Positions 50,581-62,976 are shown, numbered from the stretch's first letter. The stretch is DNA of 64,000 bases from Todiramphus chloris collaris (GCA_025345505.1 JANVCC010000012.1:13925970-13989969); one strand, 5' to 3'. Numbers and translations are program-made. The notes: a model not told the origin generated them from the sequence alone.

Positions 50581-53500
50581 CTTTGTTAGTAAAGCAATAT
50601 TAATGATTCTGTATCTTAATTATGCTACTGTTTTACAATAAGTTATATGGTGAAGGGAAGTCTTACTTTTTAAAAACTACTCTAAGATGTTAGTTCTCTG
50701 CCTGCTCATCATTTTCTTATTATTTGTACATGAAAAAGATTTTGTACTTGCCCTTAAAATAGGTAGCGTGATATAGACAAAACCCCCATGTAATCTAGTC
50801 TCCATAAAGCATTCACTGTAATTAAAGCAGTCGCCTCTAAATATGAGATCAGAAATTTATAGCTTACTGCAAAATGAGTCAGCAGAAGGAGTAGTGGTGT
50901 GCTTCAGGTATTTAAAATGATCTTAGAGATGGGCTACTGCCATAACAAACTCTCCAATCTCACATGACTGATAACATAGCAACAACCTACAGCAGATGAG
51001 ACATTTCAATTAAATTTGTACTAGTTGCAAATTCATGACTCTCACATATTAAATAACCACTTTTGAATGTATTTCTTTTCATGTCAGAAAATTAATTGAT
51101 TCATAAACTGTTAAAATGAGATTAAGAGACTACAGGACAAAACTGAGTAACTTTCATCTCCTACAGGCTAAGAAGCATAGCAGAACTAACTTCAGTTCAT
51201 ACAACTATGTGATGAAGCGCTCCATGATTTTTAACTCAATTTCACGTTTAAAACAAACCTTAGAAAATTAAACTTGCCCCCAGTAGTGATAACCAAACAA
51301 CCCTTAGAAATACTCTGTTGAATAAAACTACAGTTAAAATAAAAGGTAAAAACAATATACCAGACTGTACAACTGATTATGTACTGCAGTTAGCTCAAGT
51401 GTCTTTGACATTTTACAACATTCTGGAAGTTGACCTGCTAACAAATTCAACAAACTTCAACTATGACTTTCATCACAGCAAACTCCACAAAGTTATAAAT
51501 TCACAAAAATTTTATGTATAATAATATCTGTAGGATGTCAAAGTGTTCCAGTGAATTTAAATAAGATTTTGGGTATATTTTAAAATAAAGTTTATTATAT
51601 TCTTACATACTTTACTGATGTTTTAGTTTATATTAGCAGTAAAACAGTCGCTGAAGAGTTTTTAGTATTTTGTGAATTATATTTTTATTGACCATTATTT
51701 ATATTTAAAACATTAAAGTTCTCCAGAATTCTATTACCTCATTTTCTCTTATAGTGTCTTACTTGGAACAATCTCTAGTCAACAAATATTTCAAACATAC
51801 AAAAACTGTTTATAGAGATCATCTCTAATTTTCTAATTTTGGGGTTTTGGAAAGCTGGCAAATGAATTAGGAGGAAATGGCTATTCTGTATGAATTAAAA
51901 TTCTGTGTTTCTTTAAATCTGAGTTCAGCACAGGATTTATTAAAAGCCCTACTAATGGAAGTATGACATTTTAATTCAGGTTGATTATAGACTTTGGTGG
52001 TGACAGCTGGCCTCAAATTAAACCGAAAAATTCTATGCATGTCAAAGTAGTCTAAAGAGACATCATAAGTATCACAGGTTTCTATCACAGAATGACATAC
52101 ACACGAAACTGTAAACCTGAGAAGCATGTGTAACGACAATTACTTCAGTTGTAGTCTGAAGAAAACACTAATGCTTACATCTCCTACGCTTCATGCAAAT
52201 AGTTTCTTATTCAGCTAGAAACCAATGGATGTTATCATTGTTTAATTGTACAAACAATTTAAAAATCCTTAATCAAACCTTAATTCATACACTAAAATTC
52301 TGTATATGAAATGCTTTAGTATTGTTGGTGTTTTTAAATATAAGAATAACAGGGAGGATAGCTATAGTGGGGAGTAATGCACGTAAATTGCCAAAATACA
52401 TCCTAGTCTGAGTACTGAAACTGATGAAACAATACTTTAGGGCCGCTTACTTATTTACGTGTTTGTTTTCTTACTTCTTACTTGCTTGTTGCAAACTGAT
52501 AAATAGAAATATTCTCTTTAATTTTCTGGAACAGCAGTGAAAACAATCAGTATTGCACATGGCAAAAAAAAGAAAATGATTACATATGGTAGAAATCTGA
52601 AGCAGAAAAGGGGCTGGAATTGGAATAATGCAGGAAGATATCTAGGCAAGGTTAAAAAAGTAGAAATGTGGAGCAAAAAGAAGTTTGTACAGAATACTAG
52701 TTAATTTGCTCCCAAACAGCAATTTGCTGTTGATATAAATTCAGAACTTCATATGAAAAATAAAAATTATCTTTTATTGTAGGTTTTTAGGGACATAAAC
52801 CTTATGTGTGATGTCATTTTACTTTACAGTCTGGACTGCATGAACTCTGGTAGCTTAACTTAATGCATAGCTTAATAATATGTTAGCAAAAAAATTCACA
52901 GGAGCAAAGGCATCACATTAGAATCTGACCACAATTTTCTTTAACATGGATATAATACTGCTGTTGATATCTAGCTGATCAGATATTCTGCTCATTCAAT
53001 ATCTCTTCCAGGTTATTTCTTGCATAGTTTCTATGGATCTATTTAAAACTGATCTCTTCATGTCTAGTATACATCTCCATTGTTAGGTGGGGATGAATGT
53101 GGACTCTTGTCTTGTTTTTAAGTGTAATTCATTAATTTTCCTGTATGTGACCCCTAGTAATTCCTTTACAAAAATCATTCTTTCTTCAGGAAGGACAGAA
53201 AATTATCAATTACCTAAGTGTTTTAAATAATTTTGGAGGACTTTTCTCTGAATGAGAATAAATATTAGAAATTCAACAGTCTCTCTCACTCTGCTCTCAG
53301 AATTTCCATTGTAGGCAGCTGTCAGCACAGTTCCCTCATAATAGCACTGTAAGAGTCCACTTTTCTGAAATACCTCCTTTCAGCACAGCAGTAGCTGAAC
53401 AGTATCAAAATGAAGGACAGAAGAATATACAAGGCCTTTTTTCTTTTTTTTTCGATTTTTTTTTCTTTTTCCTTTAAATGAACTGTCTATACTCATTCAT

Positions 53501-56500
53501 TGTTCAGCAATTGAGGCTGCTGGTTTAGTATTAGAATATTTGTAATAATATGGTATTTTAACCTTGCCAAATCTACTTCTTTTCTTTCTATGGCCACATA
53601 TGAACACAACTGAAATTTAGCTAATTATCTTACTTTTGTCTTACTTTTTTGTCTCATTTAGAGAAGAGATGACTAGGGACAAAAGGATTGAGTGCACACA
53701 GAAAGTAATTTTGGAGTAGATGATGAACAGATCAGTTAATTTCTGATGCATAATTGCAAAATCTGTTCAGTTTACAAATTAGAAAGAAGTTTTAGGTTGA
53801 CACTTTCCAGTGAACATTTGTCAGTGACATACAATTGACTAAAACTGTCAATTATGATGAGGAAAGCCTGAAATAAATAGCATATAATTCAAGCCTGACA
53901 TGTCAGAAAAAAAGGATTACTTATGCAGTACTCATGAGAATTTATCATTTTCTTTTTTTCCCCCCACAATTTTGAAGAAAATAATTAGTAGAAATTGTAT
54001 TAGGATTGTAAATAGACTGCGACAAATAATTCAAAAGTATACTTACAGGCTTTGTGAATATACTTATTACATTAAATACATTTAAATCCAGAATCTATAT
54101 GCACTTCATAGTCTTCCATGTAACTGCTTTATTCATAACAGTAAAAGTGAATCTGCAAGATCAACAACTATTTTTGAAGAAGCAAGTTTAAGACTTTCAT
54201 GAAAACCACTCTTAGGAAAATACAAGCCTTATTGTCATTAAATACTATTTTTCTTTTTACATTTAACAATCATCATATTGAGTCAAGGTGTCCTCTTTAT
54301 GTGACAATGAAGGAGAACAAATCATTCTGTAACAGAATGGAGTTAATTGAAAATTCAGCTACTCAATTCAGCTTTTATTTGGCAGGTGTTCAAGACATGA
54401 AGTTCTATTTTAAACTAGAGAAATTACAGACACTACTGACTGTTCTTAAATTAAATTTTTTTTTTTTTAAATTTTTTTTGAAGGGGTAAAAAAAAAACAT
54501 AAAGGACTTATAGGCCCCATGGAGTCTAGAAGTTTTGCTGTTCACTTTCAGAAATTAAGTGCCTGCCACTAGTGATATGGTAGAATATCATGGGCATAAT
54601 AAAATACTTTGCATTGCACTTTCATAAGTATGTTGGAGTAGCTGAACTACCTTTAGTAACCGAAGAAACACATTGGTAAAATCACCTTCTCAGTGACAAA
54701 ACTCTACGCACAACATCCCAAAATAATGGCTTCTAGTTTAAAAAAGATTTTTTCAGAGTGTAAAATTATGAAAATATTAAAATTCCTAAGAGTACTAATT
54801 CCTTCTAGTATTTCTCAGCAGATGTCTACAAACAGACAACAAAAGAGTGGGAAGGTGTCAGCATGATCTGTAATTATTATTGCACACTAGCAGCATAACT
54901 CTTATGAAGTTTTTGGTTGGTATGGAGTAAAGGAGAGTTTTCTGGGAAGCAAAAGAGGCAAGGTGGTTCTGCTGCCAATTCCTGTAATGGGTTTTTAAAT
55001 AAGATGCCAAATGGATGAGTCAGGTATGATTGCATGTTAATTGCACACCAGAAAAAAATTAATATAAAGACTAACTGGTGGTCTCATGTGAACCTTAGTC
55101 TCTCAGGCATTCTGATGAAAAGAAGAAAATTTTTTAGTGACTGTGAGAAGAAAACATCTGTTGAAATTGCTGCACAGAGAAACACAAATCCCAGGTCATG
55201 TCTAAAATATGACCTGATCTACAATCAAAATGATCAGACAGTGGATATAAGGGAACATTTAATAGATTTGTTTGGGCTTGAACTGAATTCAAGTCAGTTA
55301 AGTGATGGTTTGGATTTTAATGAACAGAAAGATATGCTTAGAAGAGAGACAGAATGTGTGTTATTAAGAAAGTAAGTTATATATTTCAGCCTGCAGATAA
55401 GATCACTCATATGAAATAAGAAAAAGGGGAGAATAACGTAGGACAGCAAAGTCTGAAAAATATTTTGATTATAGATAATCTGTAGTCTAGGTTGAATTCT
55501 TTAGGGTAGGTATGTGAAACTATTTATCTTGTGTCCTCAGAATCAGAAAGTAATATCAACTGAGACATTAATACAGATCAAGGATCTGCAATAATCCATT
55601 AATAGTGATCAAGGGTAAATTATTTTGTGTGAGTTCAAATACAACTACCTTAAGAACTCTGGGAACTACAACTGAAGAGAACAGTGACAAAAAGGATTGG
55701 GTAAACTCATTCCCCAGAAAATTATTCGTAAGCTTAGGTTTGGGAAGGATGCTGTGATCCCAAGTAGGAGAAGGATTTGCAATAAATACAATCACATGTG
55801 ACCAATATTTTGAAGCTCTGCTCAGAAGACACTTGTAAGTTGAGAATGTATATAATGTGTATACATACTGCTGCTGTCACACATAATATATTTACATCAA
55901 ACTCTCATTTTTTTGTCTTGAAAAATTAAACAAAGCAATTAAGGTAAGAGTTGTGAGTATATTTTAAGTATTTGCACACTTTAAGATATTGTAAGGATGT
56001 ATAGGATCAAGATCAAATTTTCTGTAGTCTAGCCAGTTCACATATATTTGCAAACTTGAAAACTTTTTAAGGATTTAAACGCCCTATTTTAGGGTTACAT
56101 AAATTATTAATCTTGATTTACAACTTTTCTAAGATAGATCTCACTCTAATAAAAAGTGTGAATGTCAGAAATATGAATGAGGTAAAACCTACAAAACCTA
56201 AAACCATATAGTTTTATATAGACCTTTATATATACCTTTTATGTAGATCTAGAAATAGTAGACACAGCTGTAGTTTTCTTGGTAGTTATTAATGTCACAG
56301 ACATGCTTACATTTCCTAGTCAGTACATGCACTTGCCTTCAGTATCTATATTGAAATTACATTTCATTAGAGCAATACATACATTCTACACAGCACATTT
56401 TGAGACAATTATTGTACTAGTCACACAGTTATTATTATTCAGCTTTTGGCCTGAATTGTGTTCTTATATTACCTAAGCTAATTATGATCGCTTAGAATAT

Positions 56501-57971
56501 ACTGAAAGCATAATATCACTGCGTGTGTGTGCAGCAGACTATAATTGCCATTTATGAAATGAAAAGATATAGCGTATAATGATATGAATATATTCTGCAT
56601 GGGGTTTTTCGTCTACCATTTAGTTGATAATCTTAAAGTATGGTCTTATGATACCCTAGATTCATAAATATTTTCAGTAAATATGGTACAAATGAGATAA
56701 AAACTAGAGTAGCATCTAATTTTAGATCTTGAAAGAGAAGTCTTGAGTTCTGTCTGGCTTTAATATTAATCCTTCAGAAAGAGTAAACAGATATCTACCA
56801 GTTGATAGTACTTCTGGAGTTTCGTAAGTGTTCAGATTTCTATTTTGTCATGTCTGTTATTAGATTTTCATGTGTCCTCCTGTTAAACTCTTAACAAGCT
56901 TCAGCACTATAATTATGGAGTTAAGAGTTATGATCACAGCATTAGAACTAAGAGGCTTGCTTTGTTTTCCAGTAATAACAGGGATTCAGAGTATCTTCTT
57001 CAAAATCCAAAAAGAATCATGGCTATAATAGAAGACACTTTCTGAGAATTTATAAATTGATCTATTCATTTATGAACTCAAATGAAGGTAAACAAATTTT
57101 TCAGTTAACTGTTCATCAGTTACCATGTACTTCATTCGTCTTGTATAATATTTGTACAGGATGCTCATTAAATTTTGTACATGATTAAAACTCATGAATG
57201 TATTTTTTATATATAAACTACATTTGGTTTTTTAATGGTATTTTTTTCTTGTCACTAGTCATTCTATTTTCTCTTTCTTAGAGTTCTACTAATGTTCTAG
57301 TAGAGAAAATAACAGTCAGCCCAGGTCTCTTTCAAATTGACTGATGATTCCCATTTATGTGAATGGAGCAGAGGCACTTTGTTCTTATCAAAATGGCAAC
57401 TACCTCTATTGCAGTCTAGTTGAAGGAATCTTGTAGTATTTAGAAAGGCTGGCCACAGCAGTCATGCTGAAACTCATGTTTTTCTCAATAGTAAACAAAA
57501 CAAAAAACCCGTGACAAAACAAAAAACCCATATACTTTAAATAATTTAAATTCTACTCTACAAGTATAGACACAATTATGTACTTATTATACTTAAAAAG
57601 CTTAATAAAAATAGAAATTTCCATACCTTTACCATATATCATCCTATCTATTATATTTTGCTTTCTTTACTGTTAAGTCTGCACCCTCTGAGTTAACTGG
57701 CAAAACTACCCTCTGAGTGTACTGGCAATATTTACACTTTCCTGTAGTGCTTTTTACCCATGTTAGCAGTATCCATTCTCAATGTTTTTACTCAATTTTA
57801 ATTGCAGAAATTAAAAAATTCTTTAGATGTACTTTATAAAAAATAATTTTAAATTACTATGATATGAAGATATAAATTTCCTTTTAAAAAAGATAATTTC
57901 TGATTTGGGGATTGATACAATGAACAAACCAATGATTTTATACTCCAAAATACTGATAAACTGACACATAC

Positions 57972-58240
57972 CTTGACTTTTTCTAAGTGATCCTGCAAAG
58001 AGTCAATTAGCAGATCCCCCACTGGCTGCCAGGATCCCTTGAACACTTCGGCCTGGCGTAGTTTCAGGTCCAGTTCATCCATTGCCTCTTGAAGGCCTTG
58101 CAGTCTTTCAAGAGCATCATCTATCTTCTTTTGCCAATCAGCAGACTGTAGATTCAGCTTATCCCACTCCGTTCTGACTTCATCTGCTTGCCTTTGGAGA
58201 AGTTTAGTGACACTGTGGGCCCTTTCCTCAGGTGACAGCT
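57972..58240 (-). CDS. DMD: Dystrophin exon 59 (partial CDS)
   Basis: This 269-bp exon reads, after completing the split Glu codon, LSPEERAHSVTKLL, then TEWDKLNLQSADWQKKID, LERLQGLQEAMDELDLKLRQ and KGSWQPVGDLLIDSLQ, ending DHLEKVK. It is a clear dystrophin rod segment rich in heptad-like Leu/Ala/Glu/Lys spacing, typical of spectrin-type triple helices. The Trp in SADWQ is a usual core residue of such repeats. The acceptor is CACATTTAG|AGCTGT and the donor GTCAAG|GTATGT, so the exon ends on a whole codon. The second half (DELDLK to EKVK) is nearly unchanged from remembered human dystrophin, while the first half carries most of the substitutions. Length and phase are those of the mammalian exon. 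Confidence 0.97.
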
Positions 58241-58898
58241 CTAAATGTGAAAGTCAAGAGGCTTTTAAGACATTTTCTGTCTTAGAATAAAAATAATTTC
58301 TATCTGGTTAAGTTCAAAGCTCAGTAAAAAACTATTCATAACCAAAGACATCTGTGAAATTTATTTTCTTAATCTATTGTTATTTGGAAAATCTCTTAAC
58401 AAATTTAAGACCATACAGAACAAGCTATACATTTTAATACAAAAAGGCATTTTTAAACATTCAAGGTGTAGCTAAAAGTTTGTTAGCTGTTGTGATTCAG
58501 CAAAATAGTTCTGCACATACATAAATATTAATCACTGTGAAATTTCTGCTGCAAATGAGTGGATTTGGAAGCTTCTGTAGTATTGAGACTACGAGTTGAA
58601 TTTTAGGATAAATTGAAACTTTCATACATCAAATGAGTGTGTAGTTATGGATAGATCCTGAAGGTTTAAAGCCAGTTTCAAAATCTGCTTATAAATATGC
58701 ATGTCTATTTAGTGCCACAGTGTTCAGAAAGATTGCTAAAATTTTCTTTCATCTATATTTTTAGCTTAGTTTCCAAATACTGACATTCAGCTTGCAGTGT
58801 AAAATCTTTCACAGTAGCTGATTGAATTTATTTGATCGTTGTTGATCATCACTGATCTTTTCAACAATGTGTTATTATCCTGCTTTTTCTTTAATTAC
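58241..58898 (-). other. DMD: DMD intron 58 (658 bp)
   Basis: Short intron between the exon 58 donor (GTAATT) and the exon 59 acceptor (CACATTTAG). It is AT-rich and free of recognisable repeats. A very short intron between these two exons is also a feature of the mammalian gene, in strong contrast to the tens of kilobases on either side. Confidence 0.95.
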
Positions 58899-59019
58899 CT
58901 CTTGGTTCTGGGTAGAGCTTCTCCAGGCCCTCCACAGGCTGCTCTGCTAAGAAGATTCGCACAGTCTCAAGTGCACTCCTGATAACAGGTTCTTTTGTTT
59001 TCAGCTCCCTCTTGAAAGT
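58899..59019 (-). CDS. DMD: Dystrophin exon 58 (partial CDS)
   Basis: This 121-bp exon encodes 40 residues plus one base of the next codon. The peptide begins TFKRELKTKEPVI, continues through LETVRIFLAEQP and ends EGLEKLYPEPR. It matches the dystrophin segment AFKRELKTKEPVI...LEKLYQEPR, part of a late spectrin-like repeat of the rod. On the minus strand the acceptor reads CATCTTGCAG|ACTTTC and the donor CAAGAG|GTAATT. The last G joins AG from exon 59 to make a GAG (Glu) codon, as in the mammalian gene. There is no stop or frameshift. It lies only 658 bp from exon 59, and a solo LTR sits about 255 bp upstream in intron 57. Confidence 0.96.
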
Positions 59020-59273
59020 CTGCAAGATGAAACAAAATTATTGTAAGTGGATATATAATGAAATACCTAGTGCTAGCCCTTAATTTTGCCAATTCAAGAA
59101 CAAAATTTCCAACAACAGCTTCAGTGTACGTATTATAAGTAGCTATGAAAAGAAAAATAAGTGTAAGAGATAATCAGCTTTTGCTTAATCACATTGTATT
59201 CAAAGAATCAAATGCACTGCCAACATACTACAAGGTACCCAAGGTTGCTGGATCAAATTTTCACTGTGAGAGG

Positions 59274-59742
59274 TGTAGTGGGTCTGGCTGAGCTGCTTTT
59301 CCCCATCCAGCCCTCATGCTGTAGCACTGGGAGCTGGAGGGTGTTGATAACACACCCATGTTATGACTGCCAGGGCTCACATGGCACCAGAGGATGGGGG
59401 GCAGGATGAGGGAGAAGATACAACCAACCTGAGCTGACCAGTGGGCTATTCCATACCATATGACGTCAGCTCAACTATAAAGGGAGAGGGCAGGAGGAGG
59501 ATGGGGGGGCATTCTGCTTTGTCCTCCAAGCGGCTGCTATGTGTTCCCAGAGCCCTGCTTCCTGGACTCGGCCCGACATCGCCTGTGGACGGGAAGTAGA
59601 AAATAACACCTTATCTATCATAACCCACACCCCTGTGCTTTGTGTCTCATTCTCTCCCTGCGTGCCGTGCTGAAGGGGGTCGGGGGGAGTGATAGAAGGG
59701 CTTGGTGGGCACCTGGTGCCGTGCCGGGGTCAACCCACCACA
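59274..59742 (+). mobile_element. Solo endogenous retroviral LTR (469 bp) with 5-bp target duplication
   Basis: The LTR begins TGTAGTGGGTCTGG and ends GGGTCAACCCACCACA, so it has TG...CA ends and an imperfect terminal inverted repeat (TGTAGTGGG / CCCACCACA). AGAGG flanks it at 59269-59273 and 59743-59747, a clean 5-bp target-site duplication. It contains a CRE palindrome and a TATA box. No internal retroviral genes are next to it, so it is a solo LTR left by recombination. It is antisense to DMD. It is more GC- and CpG-rich than its surroundings. The well-kept ends and duplication suggest it is fairly young. Confidence 0.92.
59461..59481 (+). promoter_or_regulatory. CRE palindrome and TATA box in the solo LTR
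   Basis: TGACGTCA, the full cAMP-response-element palindrome bound by CREB/ATF proteins, is at 59461-59468. TATAAA follows at 59476-59481. This is a normal U3 promoter layout. Transcription, if any, would run on the plus strand, away from exon 58 and antisense to DMD. Activity is inferred only. Confidence 0.75.
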
Positions 59743-59950
59743 AGAGGGGATTCCTTTTGTTGATTAACATCAGGGCCAACTCCAAAACCAAGCTGCAAGG
59801 GTCAAGGCTTTGGCTGGCTCTGATTTGGGCCACACTATCATATCTAATCATTCTTGAAAGCAAGATTTACCAGAACATGAAGAAAAATCAAATATGTCTC
59901 ACAGCTACCTTGTTGTTACTGCTTCTGGGAAGTGTTATAGTATAAAGAAG

Positions 59951-60186
59951 AGAAAAAAAAGGACCTATGCATATTAACAATTAGTAAAAAAAAAAAAAAA
60001 AAGAAATTATAGCACTGTCTGTCATTAGTCGTTTGGATTCAAACCCTCCAAAAAAAAAAAAAAAGAAGTGTTAAAAAATAAAAAAGAAAAAAAAAAGGAC
60101 CTATGCATATTAACAATTAAAAAAAAAAAAAAAAAAGAGCAATTATAGCACTGTCTGTCATTAGTCGTTTGGATTCATCTCCTCCA
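59951..60186 (+). repeat. Tandem duplication, period 136 bp, with A-rich spacers
   Basis: Two copies contain GGACCTATGCATATTAACAA (59961 and 60097), TTATAGCACTGTCTGTCATT and TAGTCGTTTGGATTC (ending 60040 and 60176). Landmarks at both ends are 136 bp apart. The copies differ by small changes and by lengths of A-runs; an A-rich stretch of about 35 bp separates them. Confidence 0.95.
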
Positions 60187-60635
60187 AAATTACATGAACT
60201 GAGGTTTCTGAAATGTAGAATCAAGGCCAAGGTGAAAAATTCAGAAATGCAATCTAGCCTAGATGTAAACATGCATGAGTAAAGATTAAAGGACAGAAAG
60301 CAGTCATTATGAAATAGTTAATTACTCTTCGTTTTAATCACTATTTATTATTAATTTCCATATTTTGAGTTTAATATTGCTTGTTTGAATGTTTTGCTCC
60401 TTTTCAGATCAACTGTATTTCTCATTTCTTCCTTTCCTGTCATACTTTTTGGCACTTGCTCCTTTGACTACCTTTCTTCAATTCCCTGCTTTTAAAATGA
60501 GCATGATCTCAAGGTTGGTATTTGAAGTTTTGGTAGACTACTGAAAGTATACCTATCTCAGGTTGTTCATGGCTTATTGTTTATTTTTTATCATCTGTTT
60601 GTTTTGTTTATTTTACTGTTTGTTTGAATGACTTT

Positions 60636-60652
60636 TGTGTGTGTGTGTGTGT
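60636..60652 (+). repeat. (TG)n microsatellite
   Basis: About eight TG units in intron 57. Confidence 0.93.
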
Positions 60653-62976
60653 TAATGATTCTATTAATCTGAATCCATATGTTCGCCACACAAAAATGCA
60701 AATGAAACCTGGACTGTGTGTTGCATATTGCCTTGGGTCTTTTGCATTTGGTATTGAATTTATTTAAATGGTCCTTACCACTGTTTTATTTCGAATTCTT
60801 CTTCTCTGTTTTATGAAACAATATTGAATGTATACTGTTTTCAAGTAACATAGACGTAAAATATGCAGATAATTATAGTACAGTGTAACATAAAACACAA
60901 TACTGCAAAACAGAGAGCCATACACCATGAGTGGAAAGCAGATATTTTACTCCAGGGATTAGAAAATTCTTTTTACAACACAAGCCTTATATAGGCTTCT
61001 AACATAATCAATTCACCAATTCAGTTAAATTAATTATTAAACAAAATTTGGGTTACTATGCAAAGTAATGAGAGATCAAAAATTCAGTATTAAAAAGTTC
61101 ATTATATTTTTAATAATATTTGATATGAAATACTCTGTATGAGAAATACCTAATAGAACTAATAATGAGAATCACACCTGCAGTTTATAATATCAGCCCT
61201 CACAGGTAAAAAATTATTAATACTTTTCAGGAAAGTAAACTTAGGGAAATGTCTACCTTATTCTACTATAAATAATTAAATAAACTTGTTATTAAGTAGT
61301 CCAGGACTGACCATAAGGTTTGTAACTTTGAATCGGGAAAACCCTTTAGTAAAGTTATCTTCCTTGAAGGAAACAACAAAGTCAAAAATGTTCCTTTTCT
61401 GTCTTGGACATCAGTGGGAATAGGATCCTTTCACAGAATGTATCTGCTATTATAAGGGCATCTATTTTTTGATTAATATCTGTGATAAATAAATAATTTA
61501 AATATTCATGTTGACCCTTAAGAGCCAACATTGATTTTGACAAATAAAGAATAGTACTATATATTAACTGTTAAACTACCATTGGACATTGCTCTGTATG
61601 AAAACTGTGTGGAGTTACTCCAGGCTTAAAACTCATTAACTTAAACATTTTAGGTTTCAAAGTTTTTATAATTCATACTTGACTCTTGCAAGAAGTGCAA
61701 AGGAAAGAGGAAATATAAGAAGCCTTTTACATGCCTCCAAGTGAGGAAAATCTATTCCTTTAATTAGCCTTTGTGCTCAGCTCACATTACATCATCTTAT
61801 CTCACTAGAGTGTGGCAGGTCTGCAGCTCAAGTAAGACAGCAGGTAACATAACTTAAAATGTTCCCCTGTGGACTGTGTGCTTTGCTCCCATCTAATAGT
61901 GTTAGAAGTGACATCAACGGTCATATTGGTTTTAAAACATGACAATTGTAAAAAAGCTTAAAGATATACTTTATAAATGTCTCTGAATGCAAATTATTTC
62001 TTGGAAATATCTATGCCCAAAATGAATCACACCAGAGGCACATTCACATGTGTGTGCCCACACACACCAAGCACAGGAAGGAGTCGCAGATATTCCAGGG
62101 GAACCCAAAACTACACCAATTTATAGGATATTTAAAAGCTAGAAATGCCTTTGAGATATGTATTTGGGAATGAGTAGTACTGCTGGACGGAGTGCTGTTT
62201 CTGTAGTCAGATCAACCTTAGCTATGTACAAGTGGAAACAATGAGAAAGGAACAAAATACCTTCTTTTAGCTTGTACTGCTCTTGCATAAAACCATACCA
62301 ACCAACCGCACGTAGTGGCATTATATTTCCAAAAGAGGTTTAAAGCAATGTTCCTTCAATATTGCTTGTGCAATAGAGCAAGGATAACATAATCAGATGT
62401 GCATACTGCATCCCATGGAGTGTGTGAGCAGGAATCATTGTGTCTATCTTCTCAAAAGAATAAAGAAATGCTGATGGGAACTTTCTGACTTTTCATAGCA
62501 TATTTTGTATTTACTCACAAACAGAAAGTGTCTCTCTTTTATTAAAGGGAAATAGTGAGCCAACGTGTTAAATGTTTCCTTTTCTAACTTTTCCATTCTG
62601 GATATTGGAGCTGATGTAGGCAACTATAGTCTGCAGATCCTGAGTTTTAGAAAAATACGCAGTATGGTGTTAAGATCTATTTACAATCTCATTGCCTTTC
62701 CTAGTTTTGATCTACAGACTTCTACCAAGTGAGTTAAAATATGTTTCAGTGTAAGGAATTTAAAAAGAAAACATATGAGATTAAAGAAGTATCACAGAAC
62801 TGCATTAAAAATAACGAATGATCATTTCATACTATCCCATTACAAAAATATTCTCACTGTATGAAGATAAAGCCAGCTTTTCTGACTAAACTTCTGTTGT
62901 GAAATACTCACACAATACCAATAAAAGTCACAGGAGGCAATAATTGACATTTTCTTTTCTTTTTTAGGGGGAAAAG

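Larger units (their letters stand above)
37491..57971 (-). other. DMD: DMD intron 59 (about 20.5 kb)
   Basis: Complete intron bounded by the exon 59 donor (GTATGT) and the exon 60 acceptor (CACACAG). It contains a CR1 fragment (41125-41915) and a nested pair of CR1 copies (43804-45740). The stretches 37491-41124, 41916-43803 and 45741-57971 are AT-rich and mostly featureless. They hold short tandem repeats at 40050 and 49521, a GC-richer patch near 48545-48700, and an open frame with splice-like borders at 55034-55375 described in the findings. No RNA gene was recognised. Confidence 0.93.

Noticed and set aside
37344-59019. Utrophin as the host gene
   Set aside because: Exon 60 and 61 text follows dystrophin (IQLS, YNLS, RQLHEAHRDFG). 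Utrophin differs strongly over the exon 60 segment.
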